Source of the DNA: Gordonia sp. SID5947
Lineage (GTDB): Bacteria; Actinomycetota; Actinomycetes; Mycobacteriales; Mycobacteriaceae
Direction: 5' to 3'
Assembly (NCBI RefSeq): GCF_009862785.1
Contig: NZ_WWHU01000001.1
Location: 4,526,001-4,590,000 of the forward strand
DNA length: 64,000 bases
Of this stretch, positions 1 through 8,000 are shown in pieces; positions within the stretch are counted from its first letter, which is position 1; each line of letters begins with the position of its first letter. The position numbers and the translations under genes were made by a program. Below the pieces are notes generated by a model that saw nothing but the letters and a program-made list of their open reading frames with translations, was not told the origin of the DNA and did no database searches.

Positions 1-682
1 CGGCCGCCTGCAGCGAGTTGATCGCCGAGTACGACCAGCCGGTCAGCCCGACGGAACCGTCGCACCAGTCCTGTTCGGTCATCCAGTCGATGATCTCGAC
101 CGAGTCCGCCTGTTCGCGGGCGCCCAGGATCTGCCACTTGCCCTGGCTCGCGCCGGTGCCCCGGACGTCGACGATGACCTGCACGTAGCCGCTGCGGACG
201 AGGTTCCGGTTGATTCCGAAGACGTCGAGCACCCCGCCGGAGAGGGTCTTGGTCAAGGTGGTGAGACCTTCGAGACCGGTTCCCGCCCCGTCCATGGACG
301 CCGACGCCGTCTGCAGGGCCTTGCTGAGTCCGGGTGCGTGCAGCGCGTGGTCGAGGGCGTCGATCGCGACCCGGTTGTAGGGGTTGATGTTGAGAATCGC
401 AGGGTAGGGCGTGAGGACCGTCTGACCGAACCGGTTGGCCGGGCGGACCACCGTTGCCCGCAGCCGGACACCGTCGCTCATGGTGAGGACCACGTCGCGG
501 TCGATCGCCACGCGCGGATAGAGCTGCTTGCCGTCGACCTGTTCGCGCCAGCGGATGCCGTCGGAGCCGCCGGTGGGATCGCCGAGAGGAAGCGAACCGA
601 AATGCGGGGCGCTGCCGGTTCCGACCGGCCGCGCAGTGCGTCCGCGGCGTGGTTGCGCGGGTTGGTCCAACTGGTACGTCAT
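1..682 (-). CDS. CocE/NonD family hydrolase (C-terminus cut by window edge)
   Basis: Reading the minus strand from an ATG at 680-682 gives 227 codons without a stop before the window edge, so only the N-terminal part is present. The visible part has a segment reading VIVDVRGTGASQG and, 30 residues later, GLTGWSYSA, the nucleophile-elbow region of X-Pro dipeptidyl-peptidase/CocE-type alpha/beta hydrolases, where the Ser of GWSYS is the expected nucleophile. Such enzymes cleave acyl or peptidyl ester and amide bonds; the substrate cannot be told. A GGGCAGGG stretch about 10 bases upstream may be the ribosome site. No signal peptide is evident in the N-terminal 40 residues, which are Pro/Arg rich. 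The next gene upstream on the same strand is the GH76 gene. Confidence 0.8.
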   Translation of the reverse strand, partial: MTYQLDQPAQPRRGRTARPVGTGSAPHFGSLPLGDPTGGSDGIRWREQVDGKQLYPRVAIDRDVVLTMSDGVRLRATVVRPANRFGQTVLTPYPAILNINPYNRVAIDALDHALHAPGLSKALQTASASMDGAGTGLEGLTTLTKTLSGGVLDVFGINRNLVRSGYVQVIVDVRGTGASQGKWQILGAREQADSVEIIDWMTEQDWCDGSVGLTGWSYSAINSLQAA

Positions 683-853
683 GGTGCATCACCCTGCCCA
701 GGCGAGTGCCTCTCAGGTCATGCACGAGGGCATCGTCGCCAAACTCGATTCCCCGACACCCATCGTGTCGGCGGCGAGGTGACGGACGTTACACATGTGG
801 CGTTCCTCACCTCGTCGGACGAGGGTATCTCAGCCCCGATATCGGATCGCTAA

Positions 854-2074
854 CTAGGTAGCCTCGTTTTGGACATGCTCCGGTAACCGCAAGTCGACGG
901 CGGCAGCCGCCTCGAGCACCATCCACGCCGAGAGCTGGACCGACAGGTCTCGTTCGGGGACCTGTGACGAATGGACCGCACCGTCGATGAGCTGGGCTTT
1001 TGCGCCCTCATCGCACGGATGGTCCGCCGGCTTGCGCCAATCGGGACCGAAGACCGGACCGTGATCGGTCTCCACGCGATTCGTCCAGGCGGCCTCGGCG
1101 CTCGTGGTCACGATCTGCGCCGCCCGTCGGCGTAGGTCGTCGGCCCCCTGAATGATCGGAGGCAGGTCGGTCGCGAGTAGCGCCAGGTACCGCGCGAGGA
1201 TGCCTGCGAACAATCCGCCGTCGCCACCGCCCGCCCCGGGGATCACATCGTCGTCGCACACCCGCGTCTGTACCGCCGTCAGCAGTCGGTCGATACGTTC
1301 GGCATGCACGGTGTCGCCGGTGAGCCGGAGCAACTCGAGTTCGGCGCCGAGTACGACGCCCTGACAGTAGGTGTAGATCGCCGGGACCCGTTCCATGATG
1401 TCGGGACGCGCGGCGGGTTTGATGCCGTCGATGATCAGGTGCGAGGTCCCGTCGACCAGACGCGCGTCCATCCAGTCCGCCATCGCCGCGGCCCGGTCCA
1501 CGCGGCCGGTGCGGGCCATCAGGACCGCCGCCGGACCGTTGGCCGGTGCGTTGAAGAACAGGTCCATGGTGCGCCACGGGATGCCGCCGCCGAGGTGGGG
1601 CATCCACGCATCGGCCAGGCGGCCCGAGAGAGTGCGGACCGCCCCCTCGTGGCGGAGCCCGAGACGCCGGTCGGCGCGCTCGATGGCGAGCCCGAGCCAC
1701 GCCATGTCGTCGAAGTAGTTGTTGGTCCATTTGCCCAGGTTGCGCAGACGGATGCCGCGTAACAGCCTGGTGACGATGTCGGCGGTATCGGGATCGAATC
1801 GCGCACCTGTCGACGGTTGCCGGTCGCCACCCGGCCGATGGACGGCGGCGTCCACGAGCAGGTCCGCCAGGTGGGCGTGCCACCAGTAGTGCCACGTGCC
1901 GAAGTGACCGGCGACCGTGCCGATCGGCCACGCGACTGCGGCGAGCCGGGTGCCGGGCGTCCACATCATCCGCCGCAGATGGCGGTCGGTCACCGCCGCG
2001 GCGGCCAGTGCCGCGCGGTCGTTCGCGACCGTCGGCCCAGGTCCGTCGGCCGCCGATTTGGTTGCATCCGCCAC
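854..2074 (-). CDS. Glycoside hydrolase family 76-type protein
   Basis: 406 residues from a GTG start at 2072-2074, chosen because GGAAAGG lies 10 bases upstream; the open frame extends further upstream to 2185 without a ribosome site. The motif NNYFDDMAWLGLA, with an adjacent Asp pair at about residues 122-123, is the hallmark of GH76 (alpha-1,6-mannanase-type) alpha/alpha-toroid enzymes, where both Asp residues are catalytic. Later helices contain IPWRTMDLFFN and YTYCQGVVLGAELEL, also typical of the family. No signal peptide is seen, so an intracellular or non-classically exported enzyme is suggested. In mycolic-acid bacteria GH76 proteins are thought to act on mannan or lipomannan backbones; the substrate here is inferred only from family. 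It is followed on the minus strand by the CocE-type hydrolase after a 171-bp gap. Confidence 0.8.
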   Translation of the reverse strand: MADATKSAADGPGPTVANDRAALAAAAVTDRHLRRMMWTPGTRLAAVAWPIGTVAGHFGTWHYWWHAHLADLLVDAAVHRPGGDRQPSTGARFDPDTADIVTRLLRGIRLRNLGKWTNNYFDDMAWLGLAIERADRRLGLRHEGAVRTLSGRLADAWMPHLGGGIPWRTMDLFFNAPANGPAAVLMARTGRVDRAAAMADWMDARLVDGTSHLIIDGIKPAARPDIMERVPAIYTYCQGVVLGAELELLRLTGDTVHAERIDRLLTAVQTRVCDDDVIPGAGGGDGGLFAGILARYLALLATDLPPIIQGADDLRRRAAQIVTTSAEAAWTNRVETDHGPVFGPDWRKPADHPCDEGAKAQLIDGAVHSSQVPERDLSVQLSAWMVLEAAAAVDLRLPEHVQNEAT

Positions 2075-2254
2075 GGTCGGGTAGCCTTTCCGCTTGGTGT
2101 GGCACATATCCGTGTGCCGTATCGGTTCAACCGGAGACCGTCGGTTGTCGGGAGAGATCCCGACCGAAGGTCCGATCCACGTCATCGACGATGACGAGGT
2201 CGGCGGCCCACGCAGGGAGAACGAGGATCAGCAGCGTGCTCATGTGCCTGCTCA

Positions 2255-2288
2255 CGCCCCGGACCTTCTGCGTGCCCGGGGCGTTTTT
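2255..2288 (+). terminator. Terminator-like hairpin in the rplJ leader
   Basis: CGCCCCGG (2255-2262) pairs perfectly with CCGGGGCG (2276-2283) and is followed by five T residues, an intrinsic terminator shape. It sits about 90 bases before rplJ, in the position of the L10-leader attenuator known upstream of rplJ-rplL in many Gram-positive bacteria, where L10(L12)4 binding controls expression. The preceding segment from about 2190 is probably the rest of the leader. That it is autoregulated by L10 is inference. It cannot serve the GH76 gene, which is divergent. Confidence 0.5.
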
Positions 2289-2379
2289 GTATTGATGGCA
2301 GTCTTTCTCGACGTCACCTCGCCCCTCTCGGCTCAGGTTGGGCCCGACCCAACTCTAGTGATGAGAGAGGAGGCGAAGT

Positions 2380-2904
2380 ATGGCCAAGTCCGAAAAGGTC
2401 GCCGCAGTCGCGGAGATCGCTGAGCAGTTCAGGGGAGCTACGGCGACGGTCGTCACGGAATACCGTGGCCTGTCCGTCAAGCAGATCTCCGAGCTGCGTC
2501 GTTCCCTCGGTGAGGGTGCAACCTACTCCGTCGCCAAGAACACCCTGGTGAAGCGTGCCGCCGCCGAGGCGGGCGTGGAAGGGCTCGACGAGCTGTTCAC
2601 CGGTCCGACCGCGATCGCCTTCATCGAAGGCGAGCCGGTGGTGGCCGCGAAGGCGATGAAGACGTTCGCCAAGGACAACAAGGCTCTGGTCATCAAGGGC
2701 GGCACCATGGACGGCCGTGCGCTGTCCGTGGCGGAGATCGAACAGATCGCCGACCTGGAGACCCGTGAGGTTCTGTTGGCCAAGCTCGCCGGTGCCATGA
2801 AGGGCAACTTGGCAAAGGCTGCCGGTCTGTTCAACCAGCCGGCTTCGCAGGTGGCGCGCCTCGCCGCGGCCCTGCAGGAGAAGAAGAACGAAGCCGGCGA
2901 GTAG
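2380..2904 (+). CDS. rplJ: 50S ribosomal protein L10
   Basis: 174 residues beginning [17 protein letters not shown], with GAGAGGAGG seven bases before the ATG. The motif [20 protein letters not shown] and the AKNTLVKRA segment are characteristic of L10. The protein anchors L7/L12 dimers on the ribosomal stalk base at 23S rRNA and binds its own leader in bacteria where this has been studied. Length matches the actinobacterial family. It is followed after 92 bases by rplL, and together they form the usual stalk operon. Unlike the common arrangement, rplK-rplA are not directly upstream: a divergent GH76 gene is. Confidence 0.98.
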   Translation: MAKSEKVAAVAEIAEQFRGATATVVTEYRGLSVKQISELRRSLGEGATYSVAKNTLVKRAAAEAGVEGLDELFTGPTAIAFIEGEPVVAAKAMKTFAKDNKALVIKGGTMDGRALSVAEIEQIADLETREVLLAKLAGAMKGNLAKAAGLFNQPASQVARLAAALQEKKNEAGE

Positions 2905-2996
2905 AACTCGCCGCAACACACCAATCCTTGGGCGGGCGCGAATCCGTGCCGGGATGAACCAAGCCCCGTCTGGGGACTGACAGGAAGGACGCCACC

Positions 2997-3386
2997 ATGG
3001 CGAAGCTCACCGCTGACGAGCTCATCGATCAGTTCAAGGAACTGACCCTGCTGGAGCTCAGCGATTTCGTGAAGAAGTTCGAAGAGGTCTTCGAGGTCAC
3101 CGCGGCCGCTCCGGTCGCCGTCGCCGCTGCCGGTGCTCCGGCTGCCGGTGGTGCCGAGGCCGCTGCCGAGCAGGACGAGTTCGACGTCGTGCTCGAGGGC
3201 GCGGGCGACAAGAAGATCCAGGTCATCAAGGTGGTCCGCGAGATCGTCTCGGGCCTGGGCCTGAAGGAAGCCAAGGACCTCGTCGAGGGTGCTCCGAAGG
3301 CTCTGCTGGAGAAGGTCGACAAGGAAGCTGCCGAGGCTGCCAAGGCCAAGCTCGAAGAGGCCGGCGCTTCGGTGTCCGTCAAGTAA
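2997..3386 (+). CDS. rplL: 50S ribosomal protein L7/L12
   Basis: 129 residues starting [21 protein letters not shown], with GGAAGG upstream of the ATG. The N-terminal dimerisation helices, an Ala/Gly/Pro-rich hinge at about residues 38-55, and the C-terminal domain beginning [21 protein letters not shown] are all intact and of normal length. L7/L12 forms the mobile stalk that recruits translation factors. It is co-transcribed with rplJ and followed by a strong hairpin at 3451-3490. Confidence 0.98.
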   Translation: MAKLTADELIDQFKELTLLELSDFVKKFEEVFEVTAAAPVAVAAAGAPAAGGAEAAAEQDEFDVVLEGAGDKKIQVIKVVREIVSGLGLKEAKDLVEGAPKALLEKVDKEAAEAAKAKLEEAGASVSVK

Positions 3387-3450
3387 GACCCCTCTCGGTT
3401 CCGTAGCGACAATCCGCGCTGGGCGCGGACTAGTGCTACAGATCGCGAAA

Positions 3451-3490
3451 AACTATGGCCCGTGGGTGAGATATCCCACGGGCCATAGTT
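3451..3490. terminator. Perfect 16-bp hairpin after rplL
   Basis: AACTATGGCCCGTGGG (3451-3466) and its exact reverse complement (3475-3490) enclose an 8-base loop. A run of five A lies on the left flank, which reads as a T tract on the minus strand, while the plus-strand tail (GTTGTCCC) is poor in T. This is the I-shaped type of terminator common in actinobacteria and could work in both directions. It separates the ribosomal operon from mkl-mce. Confidence 0.75.
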
Positions 3491-3563
3491 GTCCCTGGAC
3501 TGTGATCGGAAGCGCACTTTCCATCCGACGGTGCGATCGGCTACGCTCATCTTCCGGACGAAG

Positions 3564-3577
3564 TTACCGACGGGTAA
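3564..3577. promoter_or_regulatory. TTACC-N4-GGTAA operator-like palindrome upstream of mkl
   Basis: TTACC GACG GGTAA is a perfect palindrome with 5-base arms. The wider 18-mer GTTACCGACGGGTAAGGG (3563-3580) matches GTTACCGAACAGTAAGGG at 30191-30208 at 15 of 18 positions. It lies about 170 bases before the mkl start. The protein that binds it is unknown. Confidence 0.5.
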
Positions 3578-3602
3578 GGGGATGGCGGCCAGCTTGGGGG
3601 CT

Positions 3603-3618
3603 TGGGTCGATCGACCCA
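3603..3618. promoter_or_regulatory. 16-bp perfect palindrome upstream of mkl
   Basis: TGGGTCGATCGACCCA is a perfect 16-bp palindrome, 40 bases upstream of a TACAGT hexamer (3659-3664) that may be the mkl -10 element. It could be an operator for the mkl-mce operon. No regulator can be assigned. Confidence 0.4.
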
Positions 3619-3745
3619 GTCGGTGGCACGGACGGTGTGGTGATGATGGGGTGTCGGCTACAGTGACCCCAACCACAAATGTCACCGGTTCGTGTGTGGT
3701 CGCACCGACCGCCGCAAGGGGGCAGCGAATGTCTGGGAGGATGCA

Positions 3746-4978
3746 GTGGGTGTAGAGGTCAGCGTCGAGGGGCTCACCAAGTCATTCGGATCGCAGAACA
3801 TCTGGCGTGACGTGTCGTTGACGTTGCCGACAGGTGAGGTGTCTGCATTGTTGGGGCCGTCGGGTACCGGCAAGTCGGTGTTCCTGAAGACTTTGATCGG
3901 CCTGTTGCATCCGGAGCAGGGTTCGGTGGTCATCGACGGCACCGACATCACCCAGTGTTCGGCCAAGGAACTGTACGAGATCCGCAAGCTGTTCGGCGTC
4001 CTCTTCCAGGACGGGGCTCTGTTCGGTTCGATGAGCCTGTTCGACAACGTGGCCTTCCCTCTTCGTGAGCACACGAAGAAGAAGGAGAACGAAGTCCGCG
4101 ACATCGTGATGGAGAAGATCGACCTGGTCGGTCTGACCGGTGCCGAGGACAAGCTGCCCGGTGAGATCTCCGGTGGTATGCGCAAGCGTGCCGGTCTGGC
4201 GCGTGCGCTGGTGCTCGATCCGCAGATCATCCTGTGCGATGAGCCGGACTCGGGTCTGGACCCCGTGCGTACCGCCTACATCTCCCAGTTGCTGATCGAC
4301 ATCAACTCGCAGATCGACGCGACGATCCTGATCGTGACGCACAACATCAACATCGCCCGCACCATCCCGGACAACATCGGCATGCTGTTCCGCAAGGAAC
4401 TGGTCATGTTCGGTCCGCGTGAGCAGTTGCTGACCTCGGAGCAGCCGGTGGTCAAGCAGTTCCTCTCCGGCGACCGGTTCGGTCCGATCGGCATGTCCGA
4501 GGAGAAGGACGAGGCGGTGCAGAAGCAGGAAGAGGCCATGCAGGCCGCCGGTATCGGCGGCGGTGGCACCAAGGACGACTTCTCCGAGATCATCCCGCAG
4601 GTCCAGCCCAATCCAGGTATGCCAGAACGCAAGGCCGTGGCCCGCCACCGCCAGCGGGTGCACGAGATGCTGCACACCATGCCGCCGAATGCTCAGGAAG
4701 CAATCCGCCGCAGCATGGAGGAGGAGGACCGGATGCGCGCCGAGGCCGACGCGCATGCCGCCGACCAGGACACCGAGAACGTGCCCGTCGGAGCCGCCCA
4801 CTCATCGGGCGAGTGGACCCCGGCCCATGCCGCAGGCTCCGACTACGCGGGAAGTGACGCGCCCACCCAGAGCTGGGCGACACCTCCGGTGGGATCGGGC
4901 GCCAACGACAACACCGTCACGCAGCCGATCGAAACCGGCCGGCAGTTCCAGCAGCCCAACGACGGTCGGAGTCAGTAA
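3746..4978 (+). CDS. mkl: Mkl/MceG-type ABC ATPase of the Mce transporter
   Basis: 410 residues from a GTG at 3746, chosen because TGGGAGG ends five bases upstream; the frame is open back to 3692 without a ribosome site. Walker A GPSGTGKS is at about residues 37-44, the signature SGGMRKR and Walker B ILCDEPDSGLDP follow in order. The ABC domain ends near residue 250. The long Gln/Glu- and Ala-rich tail, then a Ser/Thr/Pro-rich end, makes it longer than M. tuberculosis Mkl. MceG-type ATPases power Mce lipid import with YrbE permeases at the inner face of the membrane. It is followed two bases later by yrbEA, so here the ATPase is in the same operon as a full mce set, unlike M. tuberculosis where mkl stands apart. 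Confidence 0.93.
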   Translation: MGVEVSVEGLTKSFGSQNIWRDVSLTLPTGEVSALLGPSGTGKSVFLKTLIGLLHPEQGSVVIDGTDITQCSAKELYEIRKLFGVLFQDGALFGSMSLFDNVAFPLREHTKKKENEVRDIVMEKIDLVGLTGAEDKLPGEISGGMRKRAGLARALVLDPQIILCDEPDSGLDPVRTAYISQLLIDINSQIDATILIVTHNINIARTIPDNIGMLFRKELVMFGPREQLLTSEQPVVKQFLSGDRFGPIGMSEEKDEAVQKQEEAMQAAGIGGGGTKDDFSEIIPQVQPNPGMPERKAVARHRQRVHEMLHTMPPNAQEAIRRSMEEEDRMRAEADAHAADQDTENVPVGAAHSSGEWTPAHAAGSDYAGSDAPTQSWATPPVGSGANDNTVTQPIETGRQFQQPNDGRSQ

Positions 4979-4980
4979 GG

Positions 4981-5787
4981 ATGACCAGTGCCACCACGCG
5001 TGGCGTTGATCGGATCGCTCAGGCCGGAACGGGCGCGCTCGCCCAGACCGGCAACATCGTGCAGCTTTTCGTCGACGTCGCGCGTCAGTCCTTCGTGCGT
5101 CCGTTTCAGTGGCGTGAGTTCATCCAGCAGGCCTGGTTCATCGCCAGTGTGACGATTCTGCCGACCGCGCTGATCGCGATTCCGTTCGGCGCGATCGTGT
5201 CGCTGCAGACCGGTTCGCTGATCAAGCAGCTCGGTGCGGAGTCGTACACCGGCGCGGCGAGCGTCCTGGTGGTGATCCAACAGGGATCGCCACTGGTCAC
5301 GTCGTTGTTGATCGCCGGTGCCGCAGGGTCGGCGGTGGCCGCCGACCTCGGTTCCCGCACCATCCGCGAGGAGATCGACGCGATGGAGGTGCTCGGTATC
5401 AACCCGATCCAGCGCCTGGTGGTTCCGCGTGTCATCGCGATGGTGCTGGTGGCGATGCTGCTCAACGGACTGGTCGCGGTGGTCGGTATCGGTGGTGGCT
5501 ACTTCTTCAACGTCGTCGTGCAGGGCGGCACCCCCGGTGCATACCTCGCGTCGTTCGGCGCCCTGGCGCAACTCCCGGACCTGTACGTCTCCACACTCAA
5601 GGCCGCCATCTTCGGTGTGCTGGCAGGCGTTGTCGCCGCCTATAAGGGGCTCAACCCTAAGGGCGGTCCCAAGGGTGTGGGTGACGCGGTGAACCAGAGC
5701 GTGGTCATCACCTTCCTGCTGCTGTTCCTCGCCAATCTGATCATCACTGCGGTGTACCTGCAGATCGTTCCGCCGAAGGGAAGCTAG
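4981..5787 (+). CDS. yrbEA: YrbE-type permease A of the Mce transporter
   Basis: 268 residues, several membrane segments, and the MlaE-family pattern IREEIDAMEVLGINPIQRLVVPRVIA, the cytoplasmic EExDAxxVxG loop that contacts the ATPase. Starts at ATG 4981 directly after the mkl stop, with GTAAGG upstream. YrbE A and B form the heterodimeric membrane channel of Mce importers, fed by the periplasm-spanning Mce proteins. Which lipid it imports cannot be read from the sequence. Confidence 0.93.
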   Translation: MTSATTRGVDRIAQAGTGALAQTGNIVQLFVDVARQSFVRPFQWREFIQQAWFIASVTILPTALIAIPFGAIVSLQTGSLIKQLGAESYTGAASVLVVIQQGSPLVTSLLIAGAAGSAVAADLGSRTIREEIDAMEVLGINPIQRLVVPRVIAMVLVAMLLNGLVAVVGIGGGYFFNVVVQGGTPGAYLASFGALAQLPDLYVSTLKAAIFGVLAGVVAAYKGLNPKGGPKGVGDAVNQSVVITFLLLFLANLIITAVYLQIVPPKGS

Positions 5788-5789
5788 CG

Positions 5790-6662
5790 ATGGCCGGTGG
5801 AGTGACGATCTCCAAATCGCGGCCCGAGTACTACCTGTACGAGGCCCGCAAGCAACTGCGGAAACCGCTGAAGCTGCTCGACGGCGCGGGCGAGCAGATG
5901 TCGTTCTACGGACGCACCCTCGCGTGGATTCCCAAGACGTTGGTCCATTACACCCGCGAGGTGTTGCGGCTGTTGGCCGAGGTCGCCTTCGGGTCGGGCG
6001 GACTCGCGGTGATCGGCGGCACGATCGGTGTGATGGTGCTGATGTCCGGTTTCACCGGCGTCGTCGTCGGCCTGCAGGGGTATGCGGCACTCGATCAGAT
6101 CGGTTCGCAGGCACTCACCGGCTTCCTCTCCGCGTATGTGAACACCCGCGAGGTGGCGCCGCTGGTGGCCGGTCTCGCGCTCTCGGCCACGGTCGGATGT
6201 GGCTTCACCGCTCAGCTGGGCGCCATGCGCATCTCCGAGGAGATCGACGCGCTCGAGTCGATGGCCGTGCCGTCGATCCCGTTCCTGGTCTCCACGCGGG
6301 TGATCGCCGGGTTCATCGCGGTCATCCCGCTCTACGTGCTCGGACTGCTCTCGGCCTACCTGGCGTCGCGCGTCATCACCACCGTCTTCAACGGGCAGTC
6401 GGGTGGTTCGTACGACCACTACTTCAACCTGTTCCTGCCACCCGGAGATGTGCTCTGGTCGTTCGGCAAGGTGCTGGTCTTCGCCTTCGTGATCATCCTC
6501 GTGCACTGCTACTACGGCTACTACGCGACCGGCGGCCCCGCGGGCGTCGGCGTGGCGGTCGGGCACGCCGTGCGTGCTGCGCTCGTCCTGATCGCGGTTC
6601 TGGACTTCTTCCTGGGGCTCGCGATCTGGGGCACCACGACGACCGTGCGAGTGGGAGGCTGA
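5790..6662 (+). CDS. yrbEB: YrbE-type permease B of the Mce transporter
   Basis: 290 residues; begins two bases after yrbEA stops. It has the MlaE-family motif MRISEEIDALESMAVPSIPFLVSTRVIAG and about five to six hydrophobic segments. The N-terminal 60 residues are cytoplasmic and basic. It partners yrbEA to form the permease core. Gene order mkl-yrbEA-yrbEB-mceA-F is continuous, with gaps of three bases or overlaps of one to four bases, so a single transcript is expected. Confidence 0.93.
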   Translation: MAGGVTISKSRPEYYLYEARKQLRKPLKLLDGAGEQMSFYGRTLAWIPKTLVHYTREVLRLLAEVAFGSGGLAVIGGTIGVMVLMSGFTGVVVGLQGYAALDQIGSQALTGFLSAYVNTREVAPLVAGLALSATVGCGFTAQLGAMRISEEIDALESMAVPSIPFLVSTRVIAGFIAVIPLYVLGLLSAYLASRVITTVFNGQSGGSYDHYFNLFLPPGDVLWSFGKVLVFAFVIILVHCYYGYYATGGPAGVGVAVGHAVRAALVLIAVLDFFLGLAIWGTTTTVRVGG

Positions 6663-6665
6663 CCG

Positions 6666-8000
6666 ATGTCGACGATTCGTCGCCGGCTGCTCGGGCTGGT
6701 GTTCTTTGTCGTGGTTGCGATGTTCTTCGTGGTCACCGTCACGAAGTTCAACGACGGCTTCACGACGTTCACCGACGTGACCCTCAAGACCGACTCCACC
6801 GGTAACGCGCTGCCCACCAACGCCGACGTCAAGGCACGCGGCGTGGTCGTCGGCGAGGTCCGTGCCGTGGACCCCGCACCCGACGGCACGGTCGCGGTCA
6901 CCCTGGGGCTCACCCCTGACATGGCGTCGCAGTTGCCGCAGAACACCACTGCGCGCATCCTGCCGAAGACCCTGTTCGGCGAGCGATATGTGGCGTTGCA
7001 GGTCCCGACCGACGATCCGTCGGCCGCGACGCTGGCCAACGGCGACACCATCTACACCGATCAGAGCGGCAACGCGCGCGAGGTCCAGGACCTCTTCGAC
7101 AAGCTGCTTCCGGTGCTGAAGGCGATCCCGCCGCAGGACCTCAACGTCACGCTGACCTCGCTGTCGCAGGCGCTCGCAGGCCGGGGACAGCAGTTGGGCG
7201 TCACCTTCGACGAGCTCAACAAGATCTTCATGCGCGTCAACGACAACATGCCCGAGCTGCAGGGCACCCTGCGCGGGCTCGCCAGCTTCTCGCAGACCTA
7301 TTCCGAGGCGCTGCCCGACGTCATCGACGCCCTGGACAACTTCCGGACCACGAGCAACACCATCGTCGAGCGTCAGGGCGATCTGCGCACCCTCATCGCG
7401 ACCGTGGGCGTTGCGGCGACCGACACGACGAAGTTCCTCCGCCAGAATCGGGCCGACCTGATCGACCTCGCGGTGGATTCCGAGCCGTTCCTGGTCGGTC
7501 TGGCGAAGCAGTCGCCGACATTCGTCTGCACCTTCCACAACTTCGCGACGCTGATCCCGGAGTCCCGCAAGATCGTCGGCCAGGGCACCGACAACCCGGG
7601 CGTGCGGGTGAACCTGCAGTTCGTGAATCCCCGGGGTCGCTACCTCCCGAACCAGGACGAGCCGCGACTGCTCGACACCGACCCGCCCGCCGTCTGCTAC
7701 GAGCCGGCCAAGAACGGTCGTCCGTTCCCGCAGTACCCGGGTGGCGGGCTCGCCGACGGCTCCTACCAGCCGCCGTCGCGCAACCCCGGCCCGCGCACGA
7801 TGCCGACGCTGCCGCAGCCGCAGTTCTCCGCCACCCCGGCGGGATCCGTCCGGGCGAACCCGTTCGACGACCCGGACTACGTGAAGCAACTGAAGGTCAT
7901 CTACGGCGGCGCCAACGGCACCGACCCGGAGAAGGTTCCGACCTGGGTCACGACGATCGGCGGCGTATCGCTACAGGGAGCGCAGGTCACCATCCGATGA
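6666..8000 (+). CDS. mceA: MCE family protein MceA
   Basis: 444 residues with GGGAGG seven bases before the ATG. One N-terminal membrane anchor (LVFFVVVAMFFVVTV) precedes the MCE domain, recognised by TNADVKARGVVVGEV and, 50 residues on, LPKTLFGERYVAL. A helical region follows (about residues 150-290) and then a Pro-rich C-terminal tail with VKQLKVIYGG. Six different Mce subunits A-F assemble into a channel that carries lipids across the envelope. The stop overlaps the mceB start by four bases. Confidence 0.93.
   Translation: MSTIRRRLLGLVFFVVVAMFFVVTVTKFNDGFTTFTDVTLKTDSTGNALPTNADVKARGVVVGEVRAVDPAPDGTVAVTLGLTPDMASQLPQNTTARILPKTLFGERYVALQVPTDDPSAATLANGDTIYTDQSGNAREVQDLFDKLLPVLKAIPPQDLNVTLTSLSQALAGRGQQLGVTFDELNKIFMRVNDNMPELQGTLRGLASFSQTYSEALPDVIDALDNFRTTSNTIVERQGDLRTLIATVGVAATDTTKFLRQNRADLIDLAVDSEPFLVGLAKQSPTFVCTFHNFATLIPESRKIVGQGTDNPGVRVNLQFVNPRGRYLPNQDEPRLLDTDPPAVCYEPAKNGRPFPQYPGGGLADGSYQPPSRNPGPRTMPTLPQPQFSATPAGSVRANPFDDPDYVKQLKVIYGGANGTDPEKVPTWVTTIGGVSLQGAQVTIR

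Noticed and set aside
5784..7889. Minus-strand 701-residue open frame opposite yrbEB-mceA
   Set aside because: Rich in Arg, Asp, Gly and His with no domain; it is the antisense shadow of strongly biased plus-strand codons of well-supported genes.
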